Source: Comamonadaceae bacterium
Lineage (GTDB): Bacteria > Pseudomonadota > Gammaproteobacteria > Burkholderiales > Burkholderiaceae_C
DNA length: 58,879 nt
Assembly: GCA_027486555.1 (NCBI GenBank)
Contig: JAIXOX010000081.1
Span: 1 to 58,879, forward strand
Reading direction: 5' to 3'
Part shown: positions 34,295 to 42,911 of the stretch, one piece after another
How the letters are laid out: every line of letters begins with the position of its first letter
Numbering within the stretch: the first letter of the stretch is position 1
Translations under genes and position numbers: made by a program
The notes under the pieces: generated by a model
What the model saw: the letters and a program-made list of their open reading frames with translations, nothing else
The model's database searches: none
Told to the model about the DNA's origin: nothing

Positions 34295-34630
34295 GTAGGC
34301 GCGACGCCCTCGTCGCAATCACCCTCGCAGACCACCACCCATCGCCCCGAGGGCGGGGCTCCCACACAATTCAGGGCACCCCCTGTAGGCGCGACGCCCT
34401 CGTCGCGATCACCCTTGCAGACCACCACCCATCGCCCCGAGGGCGGGGCTCCCACACAATTCAGGGCACCCCGTGTAGGCGAGACGCCCTCGTCGCGATC
34501 ACCCTCGCAGACCACCACCCATCGCCCCGAGGGCGGGGCTCCCACACAATTCAGGGCACCCCCTGTAGGAGCGACGCCCTCGTCGCGATCACCCTTGCAG
34601 ACCACTGCACACCACCCATCGCCCCAAGGG
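34295..34630. repeat. Tandem array of four REP doublets, 90-bp period (locus F)
   Basis: Units begin at 34295, 34385, 34475 and 34565, exact 90-bp steps; the first three end at 34365, 34455 and 34545, and the fourth is interrupted in its linker and lacks the normal right arm. The head reads GTAGGCG in units 1-3 and GTAGGAG in unit 4. Units are joined by AATTCAGGGCACCCCCT. The array fills the gap between the convergent recombinase and FAD/Fe-S dehydrogenase genes. Frames through it (such as repeats of GAPPSGRWVVVCEGDRDEG) are artefacts. Confidence 0.93.
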
Positions 34631-34635
34631 CCAGA

Positions 34636-37600
34636 TCAGCCACCTGGCAACAAACCCGCCAACAATTGGCTCAGATGCACGGCTTGGCGTCCTGCGCCGT
34701 CCTGGATCTGGTGGCGGCAGCTGGTGCCGTCGGCGACCACGATCGCATCGGGCTGGGCGCGCACGGCAGGCAACAAGCTAAGCTCGGCCATCTGCATGGA
34801 CACCTCGTAGTGCTTGGCCTCGTAGCCGAAACTGCCGGCCATGCCACAGCAACTGCTCTCGATCAGTTGCGGCTTGGCCCCCGGAATCCAGCGCAAGACC
34901 TCCATCACGGGGGACACCGCGTCGAAGGCTTTTTGGTGGCAATGGCCGTGCAGCAAGACCGGACGCGCCACCGGAGCGATTTGCGCCTTCAATCCGTCCA
35001 GTTGCCCCGACTGGGCCTCGCGCGCCAGAAATTCTTCAAACAGCAAGGCCTGCTGGGAGATCTTTTGCGCACCCTCGCCCAAACCCATCACCAGCAACTC
35101 GTCGCGCAAGGTCAGCAAGCATGAAGGCTCCAAGCCCACGATGGACAGCCCTTTTTCGGCAAAAGGCAGCAGGCTTTGCACGACTTCCCGGGCTTTGTCG
35201 CGGGCTTTGTCCACCATGCCGCTGGCCAGGTAAGTGCGACCGCAGCACAGGTGCTTGCCGTCGTCTTGCAACTTGGTGGCCACATGCACGGAGTAACCCG
35301 CGGCCCGCAGCACCTTCACGGCCGCATGCGCGTTGGCCGACTCCAAATAGCCGTTGAAGGTGTCCACAAACAAGACCACCCCACGCGCCGCTGCCAACAC
35401 CTCGGCACGGCTGGCGGTGGCTTTTATGGGGCTGACCGGAGTGTTGAAAAAGTGTCGCGTCTGCCACTCGGGCAAGCTGCGCTTGGCCGACAGGCCCAAA
35501 AGCTTTTCTGTCAACGCGGCCAGCAGCGGCATGCGGTTGCGCAGGTTCAAAACTGGGGCCAGGCGCGCCGCCCATCGGGCATATTCGGGCAAATAAGCCA
35601 CCAACTTGTCTTGCAGCGTGTGGCCGTGCTTGGCCTTGTAATGCTGCAAAAACTCGACCTTCATCTTGGCCATGTCCACCCCGGTGGGGCAATCGCGTTT
35701 GCAGCCTTTGCAGCCCACACAAAGATCCATGGCGTCATGCACCGCTTGGCTGGACAGAGCATCTTGCCCAGACAGACCCTCGATCTGTCCGCTCAACGCC
35801 AAGCGCAAGGTGTTGGCGCGGCCACGCGTCAGGTGCTGCTCGTCGCGGGTCACACGGTAGCTGGGGCACATGGTGCCCGCATCGAACTTGCGGCAGTGCC
35901 CGTTGTTGTTGCACATCTCCACCGCCTTGGCCAGGCCTTGGGCCGGGTCGCCGCCGGTGCCGGGCGCACTGGTTTGCTCGGTCACGGGGTTGTTTTGCAC
36001 ATCCCAGGCACGCCAGTCCAAAGCGGTTTGGATGGGCACCACCTTGTAGGTGGGCGAATAGCGCATCAGTGTGGTGTCGTCCATTTTGGGCGGGTTGACG
36101 ATGCGCTGGGGCGACAGCATTTGACCGGGGTCCATCTCTTGCTTGATGGCAGCAAAGGCCTCGCTGATGCGTGGGCCAAACTGCCAACCAATCCACTCGC
36201 CCCGGCACAGCCCGTCCCCGTGCTCACCACTGAACGCGCCCTTGTAATGACGCACCAAGGCGCTGGCCTCTTCGGCAATGGCGCGCATTTTGCTGGCCCC
36301 ATCGCGGCGCATGTCCAAAATGGGCCGCACATGCAAAGTGCCCACCGAGGCGTGGGCGTACCAGGTGCCCCGGCTGCCGTATTTGCGAAACACGCCGGTC
36401 AGGGCCTCGGTGTACTCGGCCAAACTTTCCAGCGGCACCGCGCAGTCTTCAATGAAGCTCACCGGCTTGCCGTCGCCACGCAGGCTCATCATGATGTTCA
36501 AGCCCGCCTTGCGCACTTCCCACAGGTTCTTTTGCGGCGCATCCTCCACCATCTCGACCACGCTGCCAGGCAAGCCCAAGTCGCCCATCAGCTCGACCAG
36601 CTCCTTGATTTTGTGGGCGATATCGCCCTTGCTGGGACCGGAAAACTCCACCAACAACACCGCCTCTGGCATGCCGCCGTTGATGTGCGGCGACAGCGCG
36701 GTGCGGATGGTCGGCGCAAAAGCCGGGTTTTGCAAAGACAGCTCGATCATGGTGCGGTCCACCAGCTCGACGGCCGACAGCTGCCCCACCGCCATGCCCT
36801 GCCCCAGCTTGACGATGTGCTGGGCCGAATCCATGGCTTGGTAAAAGCTCGGAAAGTTCACCACCCCCAGCACCTTGGCGCGCGGCAACTCGGACAAGCG
36901 CAGGGTGAGAGAACGCGTGAGGGCCAGCGTGCCCTCGCTGCCGATCAGTAAATGCGACAGGTTGACGGACCCATCGGCCGTGTAGGGCCGCTCGTTTTGG
37001 TTGCGGAAAATGTCCAGGTTGTAGCCGGCCACGCGGCGCAAGACTTTGGGCCAATGGGCATCGATTTCACTGGCGTGTTGCTGCGCCAAGTCGCGCACAA
37101 AGTCGCCGATCTGGCGCACCCGGCCTTGGGCTTGGTCATAAGCACCAAAGTCCAGCAAGCTGCCGTCGGCCAACCAAGCCTGGGCACCCAGCACGTTGTG
37201 CACCATGTTGCCGTAAGCGATCGAGCGGCTGCCGCACGAGTTGTTGCCCGCCATGCCACCCAGCGTGGCCTGCGCGCTGGTGGACACGTCCACCGGGTAC
37301 CACAGACCATGCGGTTTGAGGGCCGCGTTCAGGTGGTCCAGCACCAAGCCGGGCTCCACCGTGGCGGTGCGCTGTTCGGCATCGACCGCCATGATCTTGC
37401 GCATGTGTTTGGAATGGTCCATGACCAAGCCCGCGCCCACCGTCTGACCACATTGGCTGGTGCCGCCGCCGCGCGGCACGATGGGCACGCCCAAATCGCG
37501 GCAAATGTCCATGGCCACGCACACATCGGCCGCATCACGCGGCACAAACACACCCAAGGGCATGACTTGGTAAATCGAGGCATCGGTGGCGTAACGCCCC

Positions 37601-37752
37601 CGATCGGCCGCAGAAAACAGCACCTCGCCTTGGGCGTGCTGGCGCAAACGCTTGGCAAGCGTAGCGGTCACCTCATTGCTGCCAGCAGCCACTTTTTCGT
37701 AGGCGCCGTCAGGCGAGGTTTTTGACAAATCGATCGGCAAAGGGGCGTTCAT
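34636..37752 (-). CDS. Fused FAD-linked oxidase / Fe-S oxidoreductase (YdiJ/D-2-hydroxyacid dehydrogenase type)
   Basis: The 1038-residue protein from the ATG at 37752 joins a FAD_binding_4 domain (PRGGGTSQCGQ, about residues 93-103, and GGMAGNNSCGSRSIAYGNMV), an FAD-oxidase C-domain (about 280-560), two 4Fe-4S motifs (CNNNGHC...C at about 610-625 and CVGCKGCKRDCPTG at about 675-690) and a C-terminal CCG domain (SCCGMAGSFGYEAKHYE). This is the layout of YdiJ-type D-2-hydroxyglutarate dehydrogenases and of glycolate/D-lactate oxidases with all subunits fused. The substrate is a D-2-hydroxyacid. The upstream open extension to 37929 lies in the regulator gene and is not coding. The ATG overlaps the GntR stop by four bases. 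Confidence 0.9.
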   Translation of the reverse strand: MNAPLPIDLSKTSPDGAYEKVAAGSNEVTATLAKRLRQHAQGEVLFSAADRGRYATDASIYQVMPLGVFVPRDAADVCVAMDICRDLGVPIVPRGGGTSQCGQTVGAGLVMDHSKHMRKIMAVDAEQRTATVEPGLVLDHLNAALKPHGLWYPVDVSTSAQATLGGMAGNNSCGSRSIAYGNMVHNVLGAQAWLADGSLLDFGAYDQAQGRVRQIGDFVRDLAQQHASEIDAHWPKVLRRVAGYNLDIFRNQNERPYTADGSVNLSHLLIGSEGTLALTRSLTLRLSELPRAKVLGVVNFPSFYQAMDSAQHIVKLGQGMAVGQLSAVELVDRTMIELSLQNPAFAPTIRTALSPHINGGMPEAVLLVEFSGPSKGDIAHKIKELVELMGDLGLPGSVVEMVEDAPQKNLWEVRKAGLNIMMSLRGDGKPVSFIEDCAVPLESLAEYTEALTGVFRKYGSRGTWYAHASVGTLHVRPILDMRRDGASKMRAIAEEASALVRHYKGAFSGEHGDGLCRGEWIGWQFGPRISEAFAAIKQEMDPGQMLSPQRIVNPPKMDDTTLMRYSPTYKVVPIQTALDWRAWDVQNNPVTEQTSAPGTGGDPAQGLAKAVEMCNNNGHCRKFDAGTMCPSYRVTRDEQHLTRGRANTLRLALSGQIEGLSGQDALSSQAVHDAMDLCVGCKGCKRDCPTGVDMAKMKVEFLQHYKAKHGHTLQDKLVAYLPEYARWAARLAPVLNLRNRMPLLAALTEKLLGLSAKRSLPEWQTRHFFNTPVSPIKATASRAEVLAAARGVVLFVDTFNGYLESANAHAAVKVLRAAGYSVHVATKLQDDGKHLCCGRTYLASGMVDKARDKAREVVQSLLPFAEKGLSIVGLEPSCLLTLRDELLVMGLGEGAQKISQQALLFEEFLAREAQSGQLDGLKAQIAPVARPVLLHGHCHQKAFDAVSPVMEVLRWIPGAKPQLIESSCCGMAGSFGYEAKHYEVSMQMAELSLLPAVRAQPDAIVVADGTSCRHQIQDGAGRQAVHLSQLLAGLLPGG

Positions 37753-38456
37753 GGGGTCTGTCCTTCTTTTTCTGCCGGATAAAAAATTGCCGCGGCACTG
37801 CGCAGCTGTTCGATCACCACCGTGCGCTTGTTGTCCAAGTGGTGCATCAGCACCCGACGCAGGGCCGCTGCGTCGCGGGCCTCCAGGGCTTGCACCATCG
37901 CGACGTGCTCTTCCACAGCGCGCTGCCATTTGTCACCGTCCTGGTTCGAGCGAAAGCGCAGCGCCTGCAAGCGGGCATTGACCTGGTTGTAGGTGGTGGT
38001 CAACACCGGGTTTTTGGCCGCAGCGTTGAAGTTGCGGTGAATTGCCGCATTGATTTGGTAATAGGCCGACAAGTCCCGGCGGGTGTAGGCCGCCATCATC
38101 TCGTAGTGCAGGGCCTTGATTTCGCTGAGTTCGGCCTCGGTCACGCGCTGCGCGGCCAACTCACCCGACAGCCCCTCCAAGCCCGCCATCACCTCAAAGG
38201 TGTGGTGCACGTCCGCTTCACTCAACTGCACCGCCACCGACCCCCGGTTGGGCAAGAGCTCGACCAGGCCTTCGGCCGCCAGCATCTTGATGGCTTCGCG
38301 CAGCGGCGTGCGCGAGATGTGCAGCTCTTCGCACAGGGTGCGTTCATTGAGTTTGCCGCCGGGTGGAATCAAGCCCTCCACCAGCATTTGGCGCAAGCGC
38401 TGCGCCACTTGCGCATGCAAAACGGGCCGAGGAAGGGTCGATTGGTCAATGCCCAT
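37749..38456 (-). CDS. GntR-family transcriptional regulator, FCD (FadR) subfamily
   Basis: The 235-residue protein has an N-terminal winged helix (about 10-80, with LNERTLCEELHISRTPLREA and IKMLAAEGLVELLPNRGSVA) and a C-terminal FCD ligand domain (about 90-225) with the metal-binding residues suggested by AAIHRNFNAA and EEHVAMVQALE and ARDAAALRRVLMHHL. FCD regulators bind small carboxylates. It is translationally coupled (ATGA) to the dehydrogenase gene and divergent from the aminotransferase gene. Two TTGAATACAA sites lie in the shared gap. Confidence 0.92.
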   Translation of the reverse strand: MGIDQSTLPRPVLHAQVAQRLRQMLVEGLIPPGGKLNERTLCEELHISRTPLREAIKMLAAEGLVELLPNRGSVAVQLSEADVHHTFEVMAGLEGLSGELAAQRVTEAELSEIKALHYEMMAAYTRRDLSAYYQINAAIHRNFNAAAKNPVLTTTYNQVNARLQALRFRSNQDGDKWQRAVEEHVAMVQALEARDAAALRRVLMHHLDNKRTVVIEQLRSAAAIFYPAEKEGQTP

Positions 38457-38461
38457 AAGAG

Positions 38462-38479
38462 TTTTTTGAATACAAAAAA
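38462..38479. promoter_or_regulatory. GntR operator candidate 1
   Basis: TTTTTTG-AATA-CAAAAAA is a perfect 7-bp dyad with a 4-bp spacer, 5 bp upstream of the regulator start. It contains TTGAATACAA, close to the TTGTATACAA type of site used by some FCD regulators. Position suits autoregulation. Confidence 0.65.
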
Positions 38480-38514
38480 ATGAGTCGTATCGACCGATTT
38501 TAGGACAAACACCC

Positions 38515-38543
38515 TTGACAAAAGCAATTTGAATACAAAAAAT
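38515..38543 (+). promoter_or_regulatory. Promoter region with GntR operator candidate 2
   Basis: TTGACA at 38515-38520 is a good -35. TTTGAATACAAA at 38528-38539, the second copy of the operator core, overlaps the spacer and the AT-rich -10 position (AAAAAT at 38538-38543, a weak match). Binding there would block transcription of the aminotransferase operon. Confidence 0.55.
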
Positions 38544-38572
38544 GAATGAAAAACTGAAAGGCTTTGCCGCGC

Positions 38573-39763
38573 ATGCTCACCACGAATTTCCACCCCACGG
38601 GTCGCCACTTCCTGCAAATTCCAGGCCCCTCGCCCGTGCCCGATCGCATCTTGCGGGCCATCAGTTCGCCCACCATCGACCACCGTGGCCCCGAGTTCGG
38701 CGCCCTGGGCAAGAAGGTGCTGGCCGACGTGCAAAAGATTTTCAAAACCCGCCACCCCGTCATGATTTACCCCGCTTCGGGCACCGGGGCGTGGGAGGCG
38801 GCTCTGTGCAACGTGCTCAGCACCGGCGACCATGTGCTGATGTACGAGACAGGCCACTTTGCGTTTTTGTGGAACAAACTGGCCAACCAACTCGGACTGA
38901 AATCAGAGGTCATCAGCTTGCCGGGCCTGGAGGGCTGGCGTCACGGCGTGCAGGCCGATTTGATCGAGCAACGCCTGAAAGCCGACACGGGCCACAGCAT
39001 CAAGGCCGTTTGCGTGGTGCACAACGAAACCTCGACCGGCGTGACCAGCGACATCGCTGCCGTACGCCGCGCCATGGACGCTGCCAAGCACCCCGCTTTG
39101 CTGCTGGTCGACAGCATCTCGGGCCTGGCCAGCGCCGACTACCGGCACGATGAATGGGGCGTGGATGTGACCATCAGCGGCTCACAAAAAGGCCTGATGT
39201 TGCCGCCCGGCATCAGCTTCAACGCCCTGTCGCCCCGCGCCATCGAGGTCAGCCAACAAGGTGGTATGGCCCGCAGTTACTGGGCCTGGGGCGAAATGAT
39301 CGAGATGAACAAAAACGGCTACTGGCCCTCGACCCCGAACACCAACTTGCTCTATGGCTTAAGCGAAGCCTGCGACATGTTGCTGGCCGAAGGCCTGGAC
39401 ACGGTGTTTGCCCGTCACCAGCGCTGGGCTGCCGGGGTGCGAGCGGCGGTCAAGGCTTGGGGCCTGCCGATTCAATGCGCCGACCCGGCCGTCTACTCCC
39501 CCATCTTGACCGGCGTCATGACCCCTGAGGGTGTGGACGCCGACGCGGTGCGCAAAGTCATCCACGAACGCTTTGATTGCTCGCTGGGCACGGGCCTAGG
39601 CAAAGTCAAAGGCCGCATGTTCCGCATTGGCCACCTGGGCGACAGCAACGACCTGACCCTGATCGCCACCGTGGCGGGCTGCGAAATGGGCCTGAAGCTC
39701 TCGGGCGTGGCGCTGCAAGGCAGCGGCGTGCAAGCCATCATGGACCATTTTTCGAGTCACTGA
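38573..39763 (+). CDS. Class V aminotransferase, serine/alanine-glyoxylate type
   Basis: The product from the ATG at 38573 is 396 residues; a TTG at 38564 in frame would add three. It opens LTTNFHPTGRHFLQIPGPSP, followed by SPTIDHRGPEFGALGKKVL. PLP features are YPASGTGAWEAALCNVLSTG (about residues 65-84), the Asp in LLVDSISGLASADY and the lysine in ISGSQKGLMLPPGI (about 204). It belongs to the serine-glyoxylate/alanine-glyoxylate branch, which also includes aspartate-glyoxylate aminotransferases (BhcA), so donor and acceptor are open. First gene of the plus-strand operon opposite the GntR gene. GAAAGG precedes the start. Confidence 0.88.
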   Translation: MLTTNFHPTGRHFLQIPGPSPVPDRILRAISSPTIDHRGPEFGALGKKVLADVQKIFKTRHPVMIYPASGTGAWEAALCNVLSTGDHVLMYETGHFAFLWNKLANQLGLKSEVISLPGLEGWRHGVQADLIEQRLKADTGHSIKAVCVVHNETSTGVTSDIAAVRRAMDAAKHPALLLVDSISGLASADYRHDEWGVDVTISGSQKGLMLPPGISFNALSPRAIEVSQQGGMARSYWAWGEMIEMNKNGYWPSTPNTNLLYGLSEACDMLLAEGLDTVFARHQRWAAGVRAAVKAWGLPIQCADPAVYSPILTGVMTPEGVDADAVRKVIHERFDCSLGTGLGKVKGRMFRIGHLGDSNDLTLIATVAGCEMGLKLSGVALQGSGVQAIMDHFSSH

Positions 39764-39820
39764 TTGGCAGATCCGCCCCTCTTTAGCGTGCATTTTTAAA
39801 ACACAAACCCAGGAGACCAC

Positions 39821-40798
39821 ATGAAACGCAGAACCTTTGTAGCCGCCACCGCCGCCACTGCAGCGACACTCGCCGCACCCGCTGTACGGGCGCAATCCCT
39901 GCCCGCCGGGCCCGTACGCATCTTGGTAGGCTTTGCCCCCGGGGGTGGCACCGACATCCTGGCCCGCATCGTGGCGCAAAAACTGCAAACCATGTGGGGC
40001 ATCACGGTGCTGGTCGAAAACCGCGCCGGGGCCACGGGGGTGATCGCTGCCGAAGCGGTGGCCAAGGCCGCCCCTGACGGCAACACGCTGCTGATGGCGC
40101 ACATCAACAGCCATGCGCTGGCCCCTGCCCTCATGCCCAAGCTCAGCTATGTGGTGGACCGCGACTTCACACCTTTGACCCTGGTCGGGATCACGCCCAA
40201 TTTGCTGATCTGCAACAACGACCAGCCCGCCAAAACCGTGGCCGAATTGGTGGCGCAATGCAAAGCCAACCCCGGCAAGGTCAGTTTCGGCTCCGCTGGT
40301 CAGGGCTCAGCCCAACACATGGCGCTTGAATCCTTCAAGTTGGCAGCGGGTGTCGACACCATCCATATTCCCTATAAAGGATCGGGGCCGATGCTGGCCG
40401 ATTTGATCGGCGGGCAAATCGGCTACTCGTTTGACACCATGACCGCAGCGACACCGCACGTCAAAAGCGGCAAAGTGCGTGCGATTGCGCAAACCCGTGC
40501 CAAGCGGGCATCGAGCTACCCCAATGTGCCCACCATGGTCGAAGCGGGCTTCCCCAACTTTGAAGCCACCACTTGGTACGGCTTGGTCGGTCCCGGCAAG
40601 TTGCCCCCCGCCATGGCGCAACGCATGAACGAGGACATCAACAAGGTCTTGGTCATGCCCGATGTGGTCGAAAAATTGGCCCAATACGGCGCAGAAGACG
40701 GCGGCGGATCGGCGCAACGCTTTGCCGAATTCATCCGCACCGAACAAGTCAAGTGGGCCAAGGTGGTCAAAGACAGCAACGTGAAGCTGGACAGCTGA
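39821..40798 (+). CDS. Bug-family tripartite tricarboxylate transporter substrate-binding protein
   Basis: This 325-residue protein has a signal peptide with a twin-arginine-like start (MKRRTFVAATAATAATLAAP, cut after VRA) and the Bug fold: GPVRILVGFAPGGGTDILAR (about residues 30-49), ENRAGATGVIAAEAVAKAAP and the later VPTMVEAGFPNFEATTWYGL. Bug receptors bind carboxylates, amino acids or their derivatives; no TctA/TctB membrane proteins are present here, as is common. It probably delivers the substrate of the surrounding cluster. The stop overlaps the hydratase start by one base (TGATG). Confidence 0.93.
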   Translation: MKRRTFVAATAATAATLAAPAVRAQSLPAGPVRILVGFAPGGGTDILARIVAQKLQTMWGITVLVENRAGATGVIAAEAVAKAAPDGNTLLMAHINSHALAPALMPKLSYVVDRDFTPLTLVGITPNLLICNNDQPAKTVAELVAQCKANPGKVSFGSAGQGSAQHMALESFKLAAGVDTIHIPYKGSGPMLADLIGGQIGYSFDTMTAATPHVKSGKVRAIAQTRAKRASSYPNVPTMVEAGFPNFEATTWYGLVGPGKLPPAMAQRMNEDINKVLVMPDVVEKLAQYGAEDGGGSAQRFAEFIRTEQVKWAKVVKDSNVKLDS

Positions 40799-41586
40799 TG
40801 ACCGACACCCTGACCGCTGGCACGGTGGAATTGGCTGTTGAGCATGGCGTGGCCACCGTGACGTTCAACCGACCTCAGGCGCGCAACGCGATGACCTGGG
40901 GCATGTACCAAGAGCTCAGCCGCCTTTGCCACAACTTCCAAGCCAATGCGGACATTCGGGCGGTGGTGTTTCGTGGTGCCGGTGGGCGAGCCTTTGTGGC
41001 AGGCACCGACATCGAGCAATTCATCCCATTCCGCACGGGCGATGACGGTGTCGCCTACGAGGCCCAAATCGAGGCCTGCATCGACTTGCTCTGCTCACTG
41101 CGCATGCCCACGGTGGCGCTCATTGAAGGCTGGGCAGTGGGCGGCGGACTGGCCATTGCCACGGCATGCGACTTTCGCCTGGCCACGCCCGACTCGCAAC
41201 TGGGTGTGCCGATTGCCAAAACCTTGGGCAACTGTTTGTCGGTGGCCAACGTGGCCAGGCTCAGTGCCGCTTTGGGGCACCAACGCGTCAAACGCATGCT
41301 CATGCTGGCCGAGATGGTTGGGGCCGACGAGGCCCTGGCCTGCGGTTACCTGCACCAACTGGCCGCGCCAGACGACATCGTTGCGGCCACGCACGCTTTG
41401 GTGCAGCGCCTGTCGGCCTTGGCTCCGGTGACCCAAGAAGTGAGCAAACAAGCCCTGAACCGTTTGGTCAAAAACAGCGCCCCCGAGGCCGAAGACCTGA
41501 TTCGGCAAGCCTATGGCAGCGAAGACTTCCACGAGGGCGTCAAGGCCTTTGTCGACAAGCGCAAACCCCTCTGGAAAGGCCTTTGA
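40798..41586 (+). CDS. Enoyl-CoA hydratase/isomerase family protein
   Basis: The 262-residue crotonase-fold protein has RAVVFRGAGGRAFVAGTDIE (about residues 56-75, oxyanion-hole strand) and WAVGGGLAIATACDFRLATP (about 116-135). The usual catalytic glutamates of hydratases are not clearly placed (the position after FVAGTDIEQF has no such Glu), so it may be an isomerase, hydrolase or lyase-like member. It overlaps the Bug gene by one base and precedes the CoA-transferase gene by two bases. Confidence 0.85.
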   Translation: MTDTLTAGTVELAVEHGVATVTFNRPQARNAMTWGMYQELSRLCHNFQANADIRAVVFRGAGGRAFVAGTDIEQFIPFRTGDDGVAYEAQIEACIDLLCSLRMPTVALIEGWAVGGGLAIATACDFRLATPDSQLGVPIAKTLGNCLSVANVARLSAALGHQRVKRMLMLAEMVGADEALACGYLHQLAAPDDIVAATHALVQRLSALAPVTQEVSKQALNRLVKNSAPEAEDLIRQAYGSEDFHEGVKAFVDKRKPLWKGL

Positions 41587-41588
41587 CC

Positions 41589-42827
41589 ATGGCGATCATG
41601 GAAAGCACAAAAAAGGCCCAACGAACCGGACCTTTGGCCGGTCTGCGCGTTCTTGAAATGACGCAAATCATGTCCGGCCCCACCTGTGGCTTGCTCTTGG
41701 CCGACATGGGTGCCGACGTGATCAAGATCGAAAAGCTCCCCGGCGGCGATGACGCCCGGAGCTACCGCGACCCGCAAATCAAGGGCGTGTCTGCGCCCTT
41801 TTTGATGCTCAACCGCAACAAACGTGGCTTGGCGCTGGACCTGAAAAAACCCCAAGGCCGCGCCTTGCTGCTGCGCATGGTCAAAAACGCCGATGTGCTG
41901 GTTGAAAATTTCCGGGGTGGCACCATGGAAAAGTTGGGCCTGGGCTACGAAGTCCTGCGCGAGGTGAACCCAGGGCTGATCTACTGCGCCATCTCGGGCT
42001 ATGGCCGCACGGGGCCTTATGCCGACAAAGGCGGCTTTGACCTGATCGCCCAAGGCTTTGCAGGCCTGATGGCCGTCACAGGCGAGCCCGATCGGCCACC
42101 CGCCAAAAACGGCAACGCCGTGTCCGACATGAACGCGGGCATTTTGGCAGCCACCGGCATCTTGGCGGCCTACATCCACAAGCTCAAAACCGGCGAGGGC
42201 CAAATTGTGGACACCTCACTGAGCGACGCCGCTTTGCAGCAAACCTATTGGCACGCAGCCGTGTGGTTCGCCACGCAACGCGAGCCGCAGCCCACGGGCT
42301 CAGCGCACATCTTGACGGCGCCCTACCAAGCCTTTGAAGCCAGCGACGGTTGGATCAACATCGGCGGAGCCAACCAAAACAACTGGGAGCGCATCTGCCA
42401 AGTACTGGGCCATCCCGAGTGGCGCGAAGACCCCCGCTTTGCGACCAACAGCGACCGCATGGCCCATTTGAACGAATTGGTGACACTGATGAATGCGGTA
42501 CTGTGCCAACGCACACGCGCCGAGTGGCAAGCCGACATGGATGCAGCCGGCGTGCCCGCAGGTCCGGTGCACACCATTGGCGAGGCGTTGTCGCACCCTC
42601 AAACCTTGGCCCGTGGCATGGTGGTCACACTGGAGCACCCGCAAGCGGGCACCACGCGTGGCATCGGTTGCCCGATCCACTTTTCGCAAACACCCACCGA
42701 CACTGGCCAAGCTGCGCCGCTGCTTGGACAGCACACCCGCGAACTGCTGCAAGAGCATGGCCTGAGCGAAGCTGAAATCGACGACTTGATCGCGCAAGGG
42801 GCGGTGTCGCAGTCAGACGCGCCTTAA
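41589..42827 (+). CDS. CaiB/BaiF family CoA-transferase (formyl-CoA transferase type III)
   Basis: The 412-residue class III CoA-transferase has the start VLEMTQIMSGPTCGLLLADM and ADVIKIEKLPGGDDARSY (about residues 22-63), the region RGLALDLKKPQGRALLLRMV and NPGLIYCAISGYGRTGPYAD, and the catalytic Asp in GNAVSDMNAGILAATGIL (about 178). It moves CoA between carboxylates, which gives the cluster a way to activate its substrate without ATP. An in-frame ATG at 41598 is also possible. Last gene of the plus-strand operon. Confidence 0.92.
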   Translation: MAIMESTKKAQRTGPLAGLRVLEMTQIMSGPTCGLLLADMGADVIKIEKLPGGDDARSYRDPQIKGVSAPFLMLNRNKRGLALDLKKPQGRALLLRMVKNADVLVENFRGGTMEKLGLGYEVLREVNPGLIYCAISGYGRTGPYADKGGFDLIAQGFAGLMAVTGEPDRPPAKNGNAVSDMNAGILAATGILAAYIHKLKTGEGQIVDTSLSDAALQQTYWHAAVWFATQREPQPTGSAHILTAPYQAFEASDGWINIGGANQNNWERICQVLGHPEWREDPRFATNSDRMAHLNELVTLMNAVLCQRTRAEWQADMDAAGVPAGPVHTIGEALSHPQTLARGMVVTLEHPQAGTTRGIGCPIHFSQTPTDTGQAAPLLGQHTRELLQEHGLSEAEIDDLIAQGAVSQSDAP

Positions 42828-42911
42828 GGCTCCAAAAGGTTGAATTCAATCACTCGAGCCTCCAGCCCTGTGAAGTTTGCAGTGAAAGACCTGGCTTGGG
42901 CATAGCGGCTT

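Noticed and set aside
34159..34605. Minus-strand frame of 148 codons with repeated GAPPSGRWVVVCEGDRDEG
   Set aside because: It is entirely the 90-bp REP array translated; the period is a multiple of three, so every copy stays open. No start signal and no homology.
34295..34630. CRISPR-like array
   Set aside because: The period is about 90 bp, the whole unit is repeated without unique spacers, and no cas genes are near.
35176..36951. Plus-strand frame opposite the FAD/Fe-S dehydrogenase
   Set aside because: Antisense shadow; no start signal and low-complexity His/Gln-rich product.
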